Shown piece after piece: positions 22,105 through 32,789 of a DNA stretch of 64,000 nucleotides; within the stretch, counting starts at the first letter, position 1; each line of letters opens with the position of its first letter. The translations under genes were made by a program, and so were the position numbers. The notes under the pieces are model-generated. The model saw only the letters and a program-made list of their open reading frames with translations. It had not been told where the DNA came from and did no database searches. Source of the DNA: Amaurobius ferox (taxonomy: Eukaryota; Arthropoda; Arachnida; Araneae; Amaurobiidae); the NCBI GenBank assembly GCA_951213105.1, contig OX578145.1, forward strand, positions 15,554,034 to 15,618,033, read 5' to 3'.

Positions 22105-22927
22105 TTTCACACACACACACATACTTTCACACACACACACATACTTTCACACACACACACAGACATCCCTTCAAAAATGTTCGATTCGTGATCAGCGATG
22201 CTTGAAACGTGCTCTTGAAACGTTCCTTATACATTTTCGACCCCGTCACAATACTTTCCTTATACATTATGTATATAAGGAAAGTAATTACTGAACCGAA
22301 TTTCGTAAAATTTGGTAGGTAAGGGCCTTGTGGGGGACCCTGGAGCGGATTAGACTTGGGCACAACTCGGGATAAAATAACTTGCGGTTTTGCGAAATGG
22401 CCCGCTAAAATTGCCTGTATATCCAATCTAAAGGAAAAATTATTAGACCAAATTTCACAAAATTTGGTAGAAAACTCACGTGTGGGTTATTATGGTGCAG
22501 GTTATATTTTAGTAGGATTTGAATAAAAGAATATGCCTTTTTCTGCGAAATGGCCCACAAGTCTAAAATATCCGATCTAAAATACATATCCGATGTAAAA
22601 TGCTACATATGCTCAAATATATAAATTTATATACATTAAACTATTTTACACATAATTTTTCTACAATGAAAAGAATAAGACTAACTCCATTACTTTAGGA
22701 CCGTTCCCGAGTTATTTCAGTGTTTTCACATTTTCGCTACGCCACCTTTAAAAACAAGTCCAGTTATCAAATGAAAACGGAAGCTGAATTAAAAGTGTAA
22801 ATTCAGTGTCATTTCCATTAATTATACGTGTTATTTAATGCAATATTAAAGTCTGAGGAATTATTAATGAAATAAAGAAAAAATGCATTTGAGTCTGCAA
22901 GAAAAGTCATGTGCTGCCCACATCAGA
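21090..22927 (-). repeat. Repeat B, copy 3, split by repeat A
   Basis: The two halves (21090-21306 and 22287-22927) join into a normal B interior across ACTCTAACTCAAAAA and ATTACTGAACCGAATTT. The insertion of a plus-strand A copy occurred in an A-run. Confidence 0.75.
21307..22286 (+). repeat. Repeat A, copy 2 (inserted in repeat B)
   Basis: It begins TTTGATGTGGGCAACACATG and ends ATATAAGGAAAGTA. An (AC)n-rich block at 22064-22163 contains three CACATACTTTCACACA repeats and gives rise to His/Thr-rich ORFs of no meaning. Confidence 0.8.
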
Positions 22928-22936
22928 TATATATTT

Positions 22937-23893
22937 TTACTTTCCTTATATACATAATGTATAAGGAAAGTATAGTGACGGGGTCGAAAATTCGAAATCG
23001 AGTTTTCGACGGGAAAGCACGTTCACAAGCATCCCTGATCACGAATCAAACATTTTTGAAGTGATGTCTGTATGTATGGGGGGGTGAAAGTATGTGTGGG
23101 GGGGATGAAAGTATGTATGTGTGTGTGTGTGTCAGTGAGTCTGTGGAGACGATAACTGACGAACGAATGGACCGATTCGAACCAAATTTGGTACAAAAAT
23201 CACAATCCGTAACCACTGGAAGCCTATTGTTTTTATACGTAATCGAATGTTCAGAATCCCCCTAAATTTTCGAATAAAATTTTGAAAAAATCGTCAAAAA
23301 ATCAAAACCACTAACAAAGTTACGCAAATAGACATTTCTTATGTAATTTTTCATTAGAAAACGATTGACATAAATTTTAGAACGCTAACATGAACCGTTC
23401 TCGAGATATTGCACATTTTTCAAAAAAATTATTAAAAAGTCATATAAAATGAAAAAAAAAAATTTTCTATTGAGAAACATGTTCACTTTTCATATGTAAT
23501 ACTATGCGATAAATTGGGTGACACCATTCTCGTGGATCTAGCTCGTTCCATTCATGAAAAAAGATACTTTGAGTCATACTTTTGTATTTGAACGCCAATA
23601 GTCATTTATGTGCAGTAAGAACTTATTTCTTCGTCCATAACGCTTGGCTTTTGGCGACGAATTTGGCGGAATGTCGTTAATTTGGCGACTTTTTAAAATG
23701 TTGCCAAATTAGCGAAAATCTCGCCAAATAGATAAACATGACGCTAAATCAATGAAAATGACGACTCATTGTCGAAAATTCAATATCTTGGAAAGAATAT
23801 TAGTATCTACTATAAGAAAAACCTATTTTTTTACTGTAAAAGTAGTAAATTCATTACATTATATAAGGAAAGTCATGTGTTGCCCACATCAGA
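22937..23893 (-). repeat. Repeat A, copy 3
   Basis: Minus-strand copy with the hairpin at 22939-22973 and the conserved end GTGTTGCCCACATCAGA at 23877-23893, next to a T-run. It abuts copy B3 on the left. Confidence 0.8.
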
Positions 23894-24331
23894 TTTTTTT
23901 TAATTAAAATTAAAAACAAAAGTTTATTGGTGCCAGTAAGAACTTATCATTCAAAATGTTAAAATGAGGTAAATGATAACTAAAATGTTATCGAGATCTC
24001 GCGGTATACTTTCACTGTGTATTTAAATGTTTTGATTAAATGCATACATACATGGGTTATACGTAATTTTTGACGATGAAATGAAAGAGAGCAATCACAT
24101 TTCTTTAGAATGGATTGTATTCAAATATTTATTTTTTTTCTCTTTGTCGTTTTAAAATGCGCAATGTCACCCGATGAAAACGGAAATGTAATTTAATCTG
24201 TAAATGGGTGTCATTTCAATAAAGTAACCCTGGTACTTGCAAAATGCCACTCCATTTAGAGAGATTATGAGAAAACGTAAGAAAAGAATAATTTGGGTAA
24301 ATAGAGAAAGTCATGTGCTGTCCACATCAGA
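23894..24331 (-). repeat. B-type 5' portion, divergent
   Basis: The right end GTCATGTGCTGTCCACATCAG is the shared A/B terminus. The interior resembles the distal part of B (GATGAAAACGGAAAT; AATGAAATGAAAGAG) but has no matching hairpin on its left, where A copy 3 ends. Confidence 0.55.
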
Positions 24332-24507
24332 TAACATAGACCTGCAAAATGAGAGTCATGAAATGTTATCTGAAAATTATTAACTGCTCCTGATATATTT
24401 TTGGACGTCCATTTCAAATCCCACTTCCAATTTTCTCTATCACTTAAGGAGTTTTCACAAAATGGATCTCAATATATCAGGAAAATAGCTTTAAAACGCA
24501 ATATATT

Positions 24508-25530
24508 TGTGAGACCAGGAGACATTTATGCAATTTTGAGATTTATACGATATGAACAACGAAACAAAGCGCAGACTCGTAGGCGCCATTTTATGATAGT
24601 CATGGCCCGGGAGGTCATGGCCCCAATAAATTCAGTTCACATAAATCGCAGGTGTGGTTGAGGGCAAAGAAATAGCCTTGAAACTAAGGCTTAAACTAAG
24701 CAGATTGGATGATAAAGTGGCCAATGAAGAAGTGTTGCTACATCGTCTTGAGGAGCAACCAATAGAGATACGGAGGGCGTATCTGGACCTCAGACGAAAC
24801 GATGTAGCAACGAGGAGAAAATAAAAGATATATCAGGAAATTGGAGCCAAGACTTAAACCAAGCAGATTGGATGATAAGGTGGCCAATGAAGAAGTGTTG
24901 CAACATCGCCTTTAGGAGCAATCAATAGAGATACGGAGGGCATATCTGGACCTCAGGCGAAATGATGTAGCAACGAGGAGAAAATAAAAGATATATCCAG
25001 AAATTGGAAGCGATGATGTCCTAGAAGGTGTAGTGTTTTTCAGTCTTAATTGAGGCTATGATCGTCCAAGAGCGTTGTGACTACAAATTGCAATCGAGAA
25101 TGTCGAAAAGTGTGAGTTATAAGAATCGAGGCAATAACAGTCTAAGAGTGTTGTTTTAAGACAATTGAGAGGAAATGACCGTCCAAGAGTGTGCTTTCAA
25201 GGTCAATTAGAGGCTAGGCATGTTCAAGTGCTGTATTCAGTAGAATTGCAGTGCAGAATGTCCAAGACGGCAAACAGAGGTATGTGCAAATCAGCATATA
25301 TATTAGGTCGAATATATGATTTTGGGAAAATATAAAATCCTGGTCTCACACTTGCATTTTTTCCTCCTTAAGAGCGTATATAAAATTAATGTAAGTTTAA
25401 TCGTAATCATAATATGTGTAATAAATAATGTTTATTTTAAAACATAAAATTGTGAAATTCATTGTGTAGTGTTGTAATTAAGGATTTTATTTTAGAAACT
25501 CGTACAAAGAAATAATGGTGGGTTATTGCG
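24508..25530 (+). repeat. Dispersed repeat J, copy 1 (LTR-like?)
   Basis: It starts TGTGAGACCAGGAGACATT and runs to GGTGGGTTATTGCGGG. It contains two tandem units of about 160 bp (24685-24843, 24844-25006) that share GCAGATTGGATGATAA and GGCCAATGAAGAAGTGTTG. An inverse copy is at 43971-44754. A TG start and a late AATAAATAATG could fit a solo LTR, but the right boundary is not confirmed. Confidence 0.5.
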
Positions 25531-25774
25531 GGCAAGATATGTGATGTACGAATACTATACGACTCACGCTCAATAATAATTAAGAATGATAATTCAATCA
25601 AAGAATCATTTATTATTTTATAAAGGAGATGCACTCCAATAATCTTTTTTGTGCACCACAATATTAAGTAAAGTAACATTATTTAATTTTTTCTGTAAAC
25701 ATTTTTGGAATTAATGTATTGGAAAAAAATTTTTTTTAATTATAGATTATATGCATACTGATAAATAGTTATAT

Positions 25775-25990
25775 TTCCGCGTGGCTTTTTGAACTTTTTC
25801 TGCTAAATTATTTTTCCGGTTCGCCTCTGTGCAACATCCAGCAATAGTCCGCCATCATATTAACCGCCACCTGCCCTAATACTTTCTTTGCATCTCCTTG
25901 ATGTCTTGGTGAAATCGCTCGCTGTCAGCTAGCTCCCAGATTCTTAGGAAAGTAGAGTTGAGAAAGTGCAGCTTAAAACTCATGGAGCAT
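25775..25990 (-). pseudogene. Fossil of an unnamed conserved protein C-terminus
   Basis: The minus strand reads LHFLNSTFLRIWELADSERF, then HQDIKEMQRKY, a stop, and in another frame VNMMADYCWMLHRGEPEK. The string with ERFHQDI, an aromatic Gly-Arg-Trp stretch and MMADYCW recurs, as far as I recall, in many arthropod and cnidarian hypothetical proteins of probable mobile origin. I cannot name the family. It is broken by at least one frameshift and two stops. Confidence 0.55.
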
Positions 25991-26339
25991 CAAAGTTTGA
26001 AGTTCAACATATCAAAACAATAAAATTATTTTTGTATATTCCTCAATCATACCATATTTCCGACAAAAAAATAAAAATTATTTACAGGCTTATCTTCATC
26101 CAATCAATGCGTTGCATTTTCTTAAATCTAGGATTTCAGCCAGAGATATATATTCCAAACATAGATCTTGTTCACACCAAAAATTAGAATTTTACTTTTA
26201 AACAACATTAAGATTCATATAGATTTATATTTTTGCATGAATTTATAGTTCAGTATTCATTATGTGTCATATAAGAAGTAAAGGAATATAGTCCTATCAA
26301 ATGGTCACTTTATCAGACATAGTAAAGCAAACTGGACAC

Positions 26340-27178
26340 TATGGAAAATTAAAAGAAATTTATTTTGCTTGAAAACTTAAAACTTCATCGAAACAAATCA
26401 ACTTTATTCAAATGACGTCATCGCAATATAAATCGTCTGGCTTTCTATGTAAAAGCAGTGAATATTTCATTCATACACTTTAATTCCAGACTCCAAAGTT
26501 GAATAATTTTGCGTGAAAAAAATTCAGCAATTCTTATACAATTCATCTTACAATCACTTGTTTACATTCTGCATCCATTAAAATTAGGCTTTGTTGTAGA
26601 AATAATCAAAGTTTGGCCATCATTTAAGCTCAAAATATAGTAATTGCGTTGGCGCAGAATGTAGATGCATAAAAAATTACGCAAAAATAAAGCGATTTAC
26701 GGATGCGGTTTTAAAATCACGATTTTTATTCTGGGAAAAAAAAGATGGATGCCATATTTTATTTTAAATTTGATCACGTGATCTCTTCATATCATATGGA
26801 TGTCATTATTATTTTAATCTCATTTAAAAAACTACAGAATATATTTTGCTGAATTTTTTTTATATATTTTATGGGATAATATGAATATTTACTAAAATTT
26901 TCGAAGCAATTTGCGAATTTTAACTTCGCTTAAAAAACGTTTGAAAAATTAGGTCCCATAGGTTTTGTGTATTTCATTTTTCCAACCCGGGTTCAAACCA
27001 CAACTAATTGGGTGATATTATTCATTTGCATTCCATAAGTCGCACAGCCCGTCTCAATAGCATACTAAAATTTCGTCTTAACAAAGTTATTTTAACGGCA
27101 GTTATCGTGTGAATGGACAGACAGACAGAATAACCAAAGTCTTAAACTTCTTTCAACAATGTTGTAAAGCATTAAAAA
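26340..27178 (+). repeat. Dispersed repeat C, copy 2, 5'-truncated
   Basis: It starts inside the C sequence (TTTTGCTTGAAAACTTAAAA) and runs to the GACAGACAGACAG tract and TTGTAAAGCATTAAAAA. It aligns with 16050-17218. Confidence 0.7.
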
Positions 27179-27180
27179 CA

Positions 27181-27306
27181 GAGCTGATGGGCCATCCCTG
27201 GCATCCCTTCCCCCGTAGTGCCACCTCTGAATGAACGCTAATCTGGCAAACTTGCTACTAAAGGAGTTTTTAAAAATTCGTCTCTCAGGAATTCAACAGG
27301 AAACAA

Positions 27307-27336
<30 letters not shown>
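27181..27336 (+). repeat. Possible retroposed 3' end with poly(A)
   Basis: A non-repeat stretch of about 125 bp ends AACAATAAA and runs into about 28 A residues (27307-27335). A polyadenylation signal fused to a long A tail suggests a retroposed transcript fragment. No TSD was found. Confidence 0.4.
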
Positions 27337-27337
<1 letters not shown>

Positions 27338-28900
27338 TAATGAGTAAATTATAACTCACCCAATATTATTAGAATACCCCGACTTTTGTACAAATTTCCA
27401 AAAGAAAAAAATAGGCTTACATATCCAGTTTGAAAGCATAACTATAAGATTGAGTTATAATTTTGTAATTTTGATTCCATTTATTATCACAGCGTGTGAT
27501 AGGTCGCAACGATCAATTTGCGAAAATGCAATATCATAAAATCGGCTTCTTCCCCTCTTTTAAAGTAAATTGAAAATAGCACATAATTAAACCAATTAAA
27601 AAAATTAATTTGAATTAGGAAAAAATTTGTTTGAGATATATTGGGACTTGTCCGGAATTATCCATGTACCAAATTTCGTAGCTGTACACCACTCAGATTC
27701 TCCACTGCGGCCCATACACACAGACGGACATTCGCTTTCATTATTTAATAAGTTTATTTTTTCTATTCTTAATTATATTTTTGTAACCCACTAAATCAAT
27801 GTAAAGCAATATGTTTTTGATTTCAATAACATTTCTTTAGCAAGCTTTACAAAAGACAATCTATTTTTTTAATGTTCCTGCAATCTTTCTTTGAATTTGA
27901 ATGATAAAATGAGTAGGAATAAAAACTAAGGCAAAACTCAAATGAAAGACCTCCCATACAAATATGAATTCGTAATTTAAAATGATTAATATGCCCATCA
28001 CATTTATGATGAAACTTTCAAAGGAACAAAAAAAAATTGGAATAATAATAAAAAATAAAACCACTCAATAAAAGCTGCATTAATGAAATACCTCTCTTCA
28101 AAACATAAAAAAAACAGAATATTTAAAAAGACGTTATTAAAACGCACAACGGCTTTAAGCGCTCGTTTTCGGTGCAATTCTCATTTAAGGTATTGTCCTG
28201 GATAACTCGCATTATCTAAAAGGAAAAAAAAGTATCTTCCAGTTATCTCAAGGAGAAAAATAATAATAATAAAAAAATATATTCTCATTTTTTTTATTAT
28301 TATTATTATTGCATTGAATATTTTTATTTCTCCGATCTGCGTTAGATAAAATTCCCGGTAATATGTCAAAAACTTATGATTAATGTGGAATACATTTCTT
28401 TTTCTTCAAACTAATGCGAAATCGGAAGATTTTTTTTTCTTATTTTCGCTAAGCAATCCTTGTACTTTATTGCTATTTAAAACGAAAAAAAGGGCAGTGG
28501 CTCCAGTCCGATGGAGCCAAAATGGTTTTGCAGGAATAACATTTTTATTTTGAAAGTGGTTTGTCTTCTTTAGACAATTTTATTGTGGTGAAACAGGATC
28601 GCCAAAACTTTTCGTATTTGACTGCCAACTTACAAAGAACTATCACCATAAAAAGCCCACTATATGCCAATATTTGCCAAAAACCTTCTAGGTCATAATA
28701 GCTGGGTCATAATAAACAATTCAATTCCTTCTTAGCGGAAAACGAACATACTCGTATCTTGTGAATTATTACTGGTAACCCCCACACATTCGCTCACTGT
28801 TTATTGCATATTTTTTCGTAATGTAAATTTTGTTATATATACTGCAATCAAATTACTTTTAAATTCACGTTTGCTTTAATTATTGCAAATATCATTGTAT
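27336..28900. other. Unassigned AT-rich sequence
   Basis: Small ORFs here are hydrophobic Ile/Phe-rich translations of AT-rich DNA. No repeat partner in the window and no recognisable domain. Confidence 0.3.
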
Positions 28901-28949
28901 GTATCAATGTAGTATTGGAAGCCATGGTAATCTGTGAGATTTGTTTGTA

Positions 28950-29006
28950 TATGTTGTATATAAGTTGTATATGTTGTATATATGTTGTATATGTTGAATA
29001 GTTTTG

Positions 29007-29043
<37 letters not shown>

Positions 29044-29143
29044 TATAATTTGATGTATATATATATATATATATATATATGATATATATATATATATATA
29101 TCATATATATATATATATATGATATATATATATATATATATTA
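28950..29143. repeat. (TA)n microsatellite cluster
   Basis: Several TA runs (29009-29040, 29055-29080, 29083-29141) are broken by ATC/GAT. Before them, TGTATATGTTG repeats at 28950-29000. A further TA run is at 29352-29370, just before the reverse transcriptase region. Confidence 0.85.
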
Positions 29144-29369
29144 GAAAAAAAGGGGTTTGAAGATCCAATGAATGAAAAGTGAGAAGCTGTAACACAACTA
29201 TCTAACAGGCTTACAAAAAAAAAGTAAAAATCAACAAATTCTCAAGGAAATGGGAAAAAATAAATAAATAAAATAAATATCGAATCAACAAATCAATGAA
29301 AAGTATCAAAATACAAGGTATGGAATCGAAAAAAGAATAACAAACGAAATCATATATATATATATATAT

Positions 29370-29618
29370 AATAATAATGTTGTTAACAATAGTTTTGAAT
29401 ACAATTCTCATAAATCTTCAGTATATAAACATCTTTTTCATTATTCAAAGTCATCAACTCCTAGTAAAAAGCGATATAAGCGTGGCAAAGGAAAAAGTAA
29501 CTTAAGTAAAACTATTGATTACAAAGCAGACATTTTGAAATTACAATATAATTATTCTCAAACTTTCAATTTTTTACCTGTTAGAACATGGTTTATAAAG
29601 TCAGAAAAAACAAATTAA
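29370..29618 (+). pseudogene. Coding-like stretch upstream of the reverse transcriptase, other frame
   Basis: A frame open from the TA microsatellite to TAA at 29616-29618 reads a basic segment with SKKRYKRGKGKSNL and then LPVRTWFIKSEK. It overlaps the start of the 612-codon ORF by about 30 bases in a different frame, next to an A-run at about 29605. It may be the N-terminal extension of the reverse transcriptase, lost by a frameshift. Confidence 0.4.
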
Positions 29619-31426
29619 GTATTGTTTATACTAATTTTTTAAAAATAAAATTAACTCATGAGCATTTTAAACATTTATTTTTTGATTTGCTTCTTTCTCG
29701 TACAAATTTCTTAAATTACCACCTACTCCATACACCAAATCCACATACTAAAATAGCTTACTGTGTTATTTCTTTTAAACACCCTATTCTTAATTCTCTT
29801 AACTTCAATAATTTATTTGCAAAACATCAGCACTTGTTACCAGTAAATGATATCAAAATACAAAAATCATTTAAATATAATTTACCAATTGGTAGAACTA
29901 TTTATAATTACAATGAAGTTTCCAGGACATTAAACTCCGATGATCTTACATCATGTGTATGCAGCAATCAAAATCTTGCCCCTTTTGTCAACTCCACTCA
30001 TGGTCACATTATTACTGGGGATCTCAGTATAGTTCAGGATGATATACTTAGGGATATTATGAATAAAGGGTCTAAATTTCGCATTCCATTCTGCCATCAC
30101 CCTAAACAACTTCTTCAGTCTCTATCATTTGATTTTGATAAATTCATATATCAACTTGCTTGTTCACATTCTATTCCTATTGAAGCATTCAATCTATGGA
30201 AGTATACTACCTTATATCTACTTAAAAATTTTATTATAAACATTAAATTAACGAAGCCTAGGTATCATTATAAACAACTCCTTTCTTCTATCAAAGAACT
30301 ACAACAACATTTTGTCATAACTTATGTAGATAAAGCTTCTAATAATTATGCCATCATTTGTAAAAAATATTATGTTTCTCTGTTACAGAATTACTTAAAA
30401 AATAATCAAATTTTTAAACCCATTAATAATCAGTCTATCCAAATCAAAACTAAAATGCTAAAATTATATACACAATTAAATATTAATTGTAAGTATTTTA
30501 AATTTCCTTATGTTACTTTGGTTCCTAAATTCCACAAATCACCTCTCAGTTTTAGAACAGTCACTTGTGGACATAATACCTTTACCACTACAGCTAGTAA
30601 GTACTTGCTTAACTGTTTAAATCGAATTAATGAATCTCTTAAATTCAGGAATTCAGGATATTTCATTTTGAACAATAGTTTTGATTTAGTTAATCACCTT
30701 AGCAAGTTTCCACAAATTCTTGGTTTCCAAACCTTTGATTTTAAAGACCTATTTAATAATATTGTCATTAAAGATTTACACAAAGTTATTATCTCTCTTT
30801 ATCATGACTATATATCATCCAATCATGTTGCTTTTAATGTCAAAAATTTTCCTATGCTCTTGCACTTTGTGTTATACAACAATTATATTATCCAAGGTAA
30901 TAACATTTATTTACAAACATCTGGTGTACCACAAGGTGGCTGTAGTAGTAGTATACTCGCTAACTTATATCTTTATTATCATGAATGTCATTTTAACTCT
31001 AATTCATATATTATATATAGATATGTTGACGACTTAATTTGTATTATCATTGATAATTCCTATCCCATTAATATTGATTTTTACCCGTCTAACCTAGAAT
31101 TAATTCCTAATGAGCCTTGCGTTAGTCAAACAGTTAATTTTTTAGACCTAAAATTAGATACCCTCAATAATCATGTTATCACCAATCTATATGATAAAAA
31201 AGATTCTTACAACTTCTCTATCATAAAGCTGCTATCATATCAATCTTGTAATTCTATTCAATTGTTTAGAAACATCATTTTAAACCAGCTATTTCGAATA
31301 CATCGTCTTTCTGATCCTCAGTTTCACTTTCTACACATCAATAAACTTAAACGCATTTGTCAAAATTACCAATATCCGGAAGTATTTGTAAATAATATTA
31401 TTAATAATTTCAAATATACCACGTAA
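29588..31426 (+). CDS. Reverse transcriptase, Penelope-like lineage (probable)
   Basis: A 612-codon intact ORF, the longest in the window. The order of blocks is: CVC then GHIITGDL at about residues 123-146; YVDKASNNYAIICKKYY at about 245-261; VPKFHKSPLSFRT at about 315; motif A-like TFDFKDLFNNI at about 382; motif B SGVPQGGCSSSILAN at about 446; catalytic RYVDDL at about 478; FLDLKL and NLYDKKDSYNF near 519-540. The catalytic Asp pair is present. The LFxNI and FLD blocks and the 'YDKRDxFxF'-type C-terminal block suggest the Penelope-like superfamily, but no GIY-YIG nuclease is seen on either side. The start ATG has an in-frame stop two codons upstream. Codons are very AT-rich. An LTR element inserted 550 bp downstream. 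Reverse transcriptase is sure; the lineage is an inference. Confidence 0.82.
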   Translation: MVYKVRKNKLSIVYTNFLKIKLTHEHFKHLFFDLLLSRTNFLNYHLLHTPNPHTKIAYCVISFKHPILNSLNFNNLFAKHQHLLPVNDIKIQKSFKYNLPIGRTIYNYNEVSRTLNSDDLTSCVCSNQNLAPFVNSTHGHIITGDLSIVQDDILRDIMNKGSKFRIPFCHHPKQLLQSLSFDFDKFIYQLACSHSIPIEAFNLWKYTTLYLLKNFIINIKLTKPRYHYKQLLSSIKELQQHFVITYVDKASNNYAIICKKYYVSLLQNYLKNNQIFKPINNQSIQIKTKMLKLYTQLNINCKYFKFPYVTLVPKFHKSPLSFRTVTCGHNTFTTTASKYLLNCLNRINESLKFRNSGYFILNNSFDLVNHLSKFPQILGFQTFDFKDLFNNIVIKDLHKVIISLYHDYISSNHVAFNVKNFPMLLHFVLYNNYIIQGNNIYLQTSGVPQGGCSSSILANLYLYYHECHFNSNSYIIYRYVDDLICIIIDNSYPINIDFYPSNLELIPNEPCVSQTVNFLDLKLDTLNNHVITNLYDKKDSYNFSIIKLLSYQSCNSIQLFRNIILNQLFRIHRLSDPQFHFLHINKLKRICQNYQYPEVFVNNIINNFKYTT

Positions 31427-31976
31427 TAATTTTACACATGCATTATTTATCTTTGATTGGTTAACTCTTTTTTGAAAATTCACCCTTTCTTATCACCTCA
31501 CTTACCACTTGGCCTGAGTCTAATACTGTTTACTATTTTCGAATGACTATTTTCCTCTTGTCCTGAGTCCTATACTGATTACTATTTTTGAAAGTCCCCA
31601 TACATATTATGAATCGTTCAATTGTATTCATTCCGGTGCCCCCTCGCATTGACGAAGTGAGGTGAAATGCTCAGTCACTAGTTTATCTTACACGTGGTGG
31701 TGCTATGCTTGTTTTTTCCCATTTCTGTACAAGGAGGTATTGTTTTTCAGAATTGTATAATTCAATTGATTTATTTTCTCCTTCCACTAGCCAGTAGACA
31801 GTTCCAATGGTGTTTATAGTTAAATACTATCGCCATTGTCAGAAACTGGCTATTATATCGGTTTTAATTCGAATTGTATGGCTGTCCTGATGAGAATGCA
31901 ATTTCGAACTGCACATAAGTGCCTATGGATGTGAAATATTTATGAAATACTATCTGTATCTAGTATGGACAAATAT
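31427..31976 (+). other. Probable 3' flank of the reverse transcriptase element
   Basis: Noncoding. It contains two copies of a CCTGAGTC.TATACTG.TTACTATTTT unit (about 31512 and 31560) and a short hairpin CCTCGCATTGACGAAGTGAGG at about 31640-31660. It is cut by the BEL/Pao insertion at 31977, and sequence at 39976-40040 may be its continuation. Confidence 0.4.
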
Positions 31977-32263
31977 TATCACATCTCCCATGAACTGAAG
32001 TGAAATAACCGAGAATGTGATTTTAGAATTTCTGCAAGCGTCCAAGAAGAAACATGTCTGTTTGTTAGTGGAAGTTATTATTGTTATGTTCTGTGCAGAA
32101 TAAAGTGATATTTAAAATATTTAGATTGCAGTTTCTTTTAAAATCAATGACAAGATGCTGTCACCCGGCGTTCAGAAGTAGATCAGCATAAACGAAAAGG
32201 CAAGATTACCTTTGTTTATTACTGATCAAAATATATTCTATAATTTGATTCTTTGAGCTGACA
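31977..32263 (+). repeat. BEL/Pao 5' LTR
   Basis: Starts TATCACATCTCCC (TG changed to TA) and ends GAGCTGACA. It differs from the 3' LTR at about 14 of 287 positions by eye, mostly transitions. An AATAAAG poly(A) signal lies at about 32099. Confidence 0.9.
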
Positions 32264-32266
32264 TTA

Positions 32267-32284
32267 TGGCGCCTAAACAGGGAC
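32267..32284 (+). promoter_or_regulatory. Primer-binding site
   Basis: TGGCGCCTAAACAGGGAC starts three bases after the LTR. It resembles the Lys-tRNA-type primer site TGGCGCCCGAACAGGGAC with two differences. Confidence 0.75.
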
Positions 32285-32789
32285 GCCGGTTTATACAATG
32301 ACCGTGATTATAATTTTTTCTTGAAATAGAGAATTATTGTTGTTAATTATTAGGAATTATGAATAATTTGACAAAAGTTAGAACACCATTACGCACTAGT
32401 TTACAAAAGCTGCAAATAGACTTACAGAAGCTTTAGAAGGCAAACCAGTTGATATTGAAGAAGTTGAAATTTCTTTTTCACTTCTAAACGATAAATATCT
32501 GAATATGCAGATGACAGAAAATGAGATACTGGATTTACTTTCCGAAGATGATAAGATAGAACAGAGTGTTTATGACAAAGAATACGAAAATATATTGTCT
32601 TACACAGATAAATACATTACTTTAAATTAAAAACTGATCGAATACAGAATGAAATTAGTAAAGAGAATCTTCGTAATATTTCATATGAAGCGATAAATAG
32701 AAAAACCGTTAGATTACCAAAATTAGAATTAGAAAGATTCGACGGATCGATAAAAAATTGGCTTAAGCTCTGGTCTATATTTTAAAAAA

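Noticed and set aside
24508..25350. TGTGAGACCAGG and CCTGGTCTCACA as 12-bp inverted ends of a DNA transposon
   Set aside because: Homology with the inverse copy at 43971-44754 continues beyond the right-hand 12-mer, and the matching 12-mer there is not conserved, so it is not an element end.
27861..28369. Hydrophobic ORFs suggesting small membrane proteins
   Set aside because: Ile/Phe/Leu-rich translations are expected from ATT/TTT-rich DNA. Nothing else supports them.
28904..29104. Tyr/Ile-alternating ORF
   Set aside because: It is a translation of (TA)n repeats.
31885..31930. Hammerhead ribozyme-like core CTGATGAG...CGAAC downstream of the reverse transcriptase
   Set aside because: Penelope-like elements often carry hammerheads, and a 3-bp stem II can be drawn, but stem III does not close correctly and stem I is weak. 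Probably chance.
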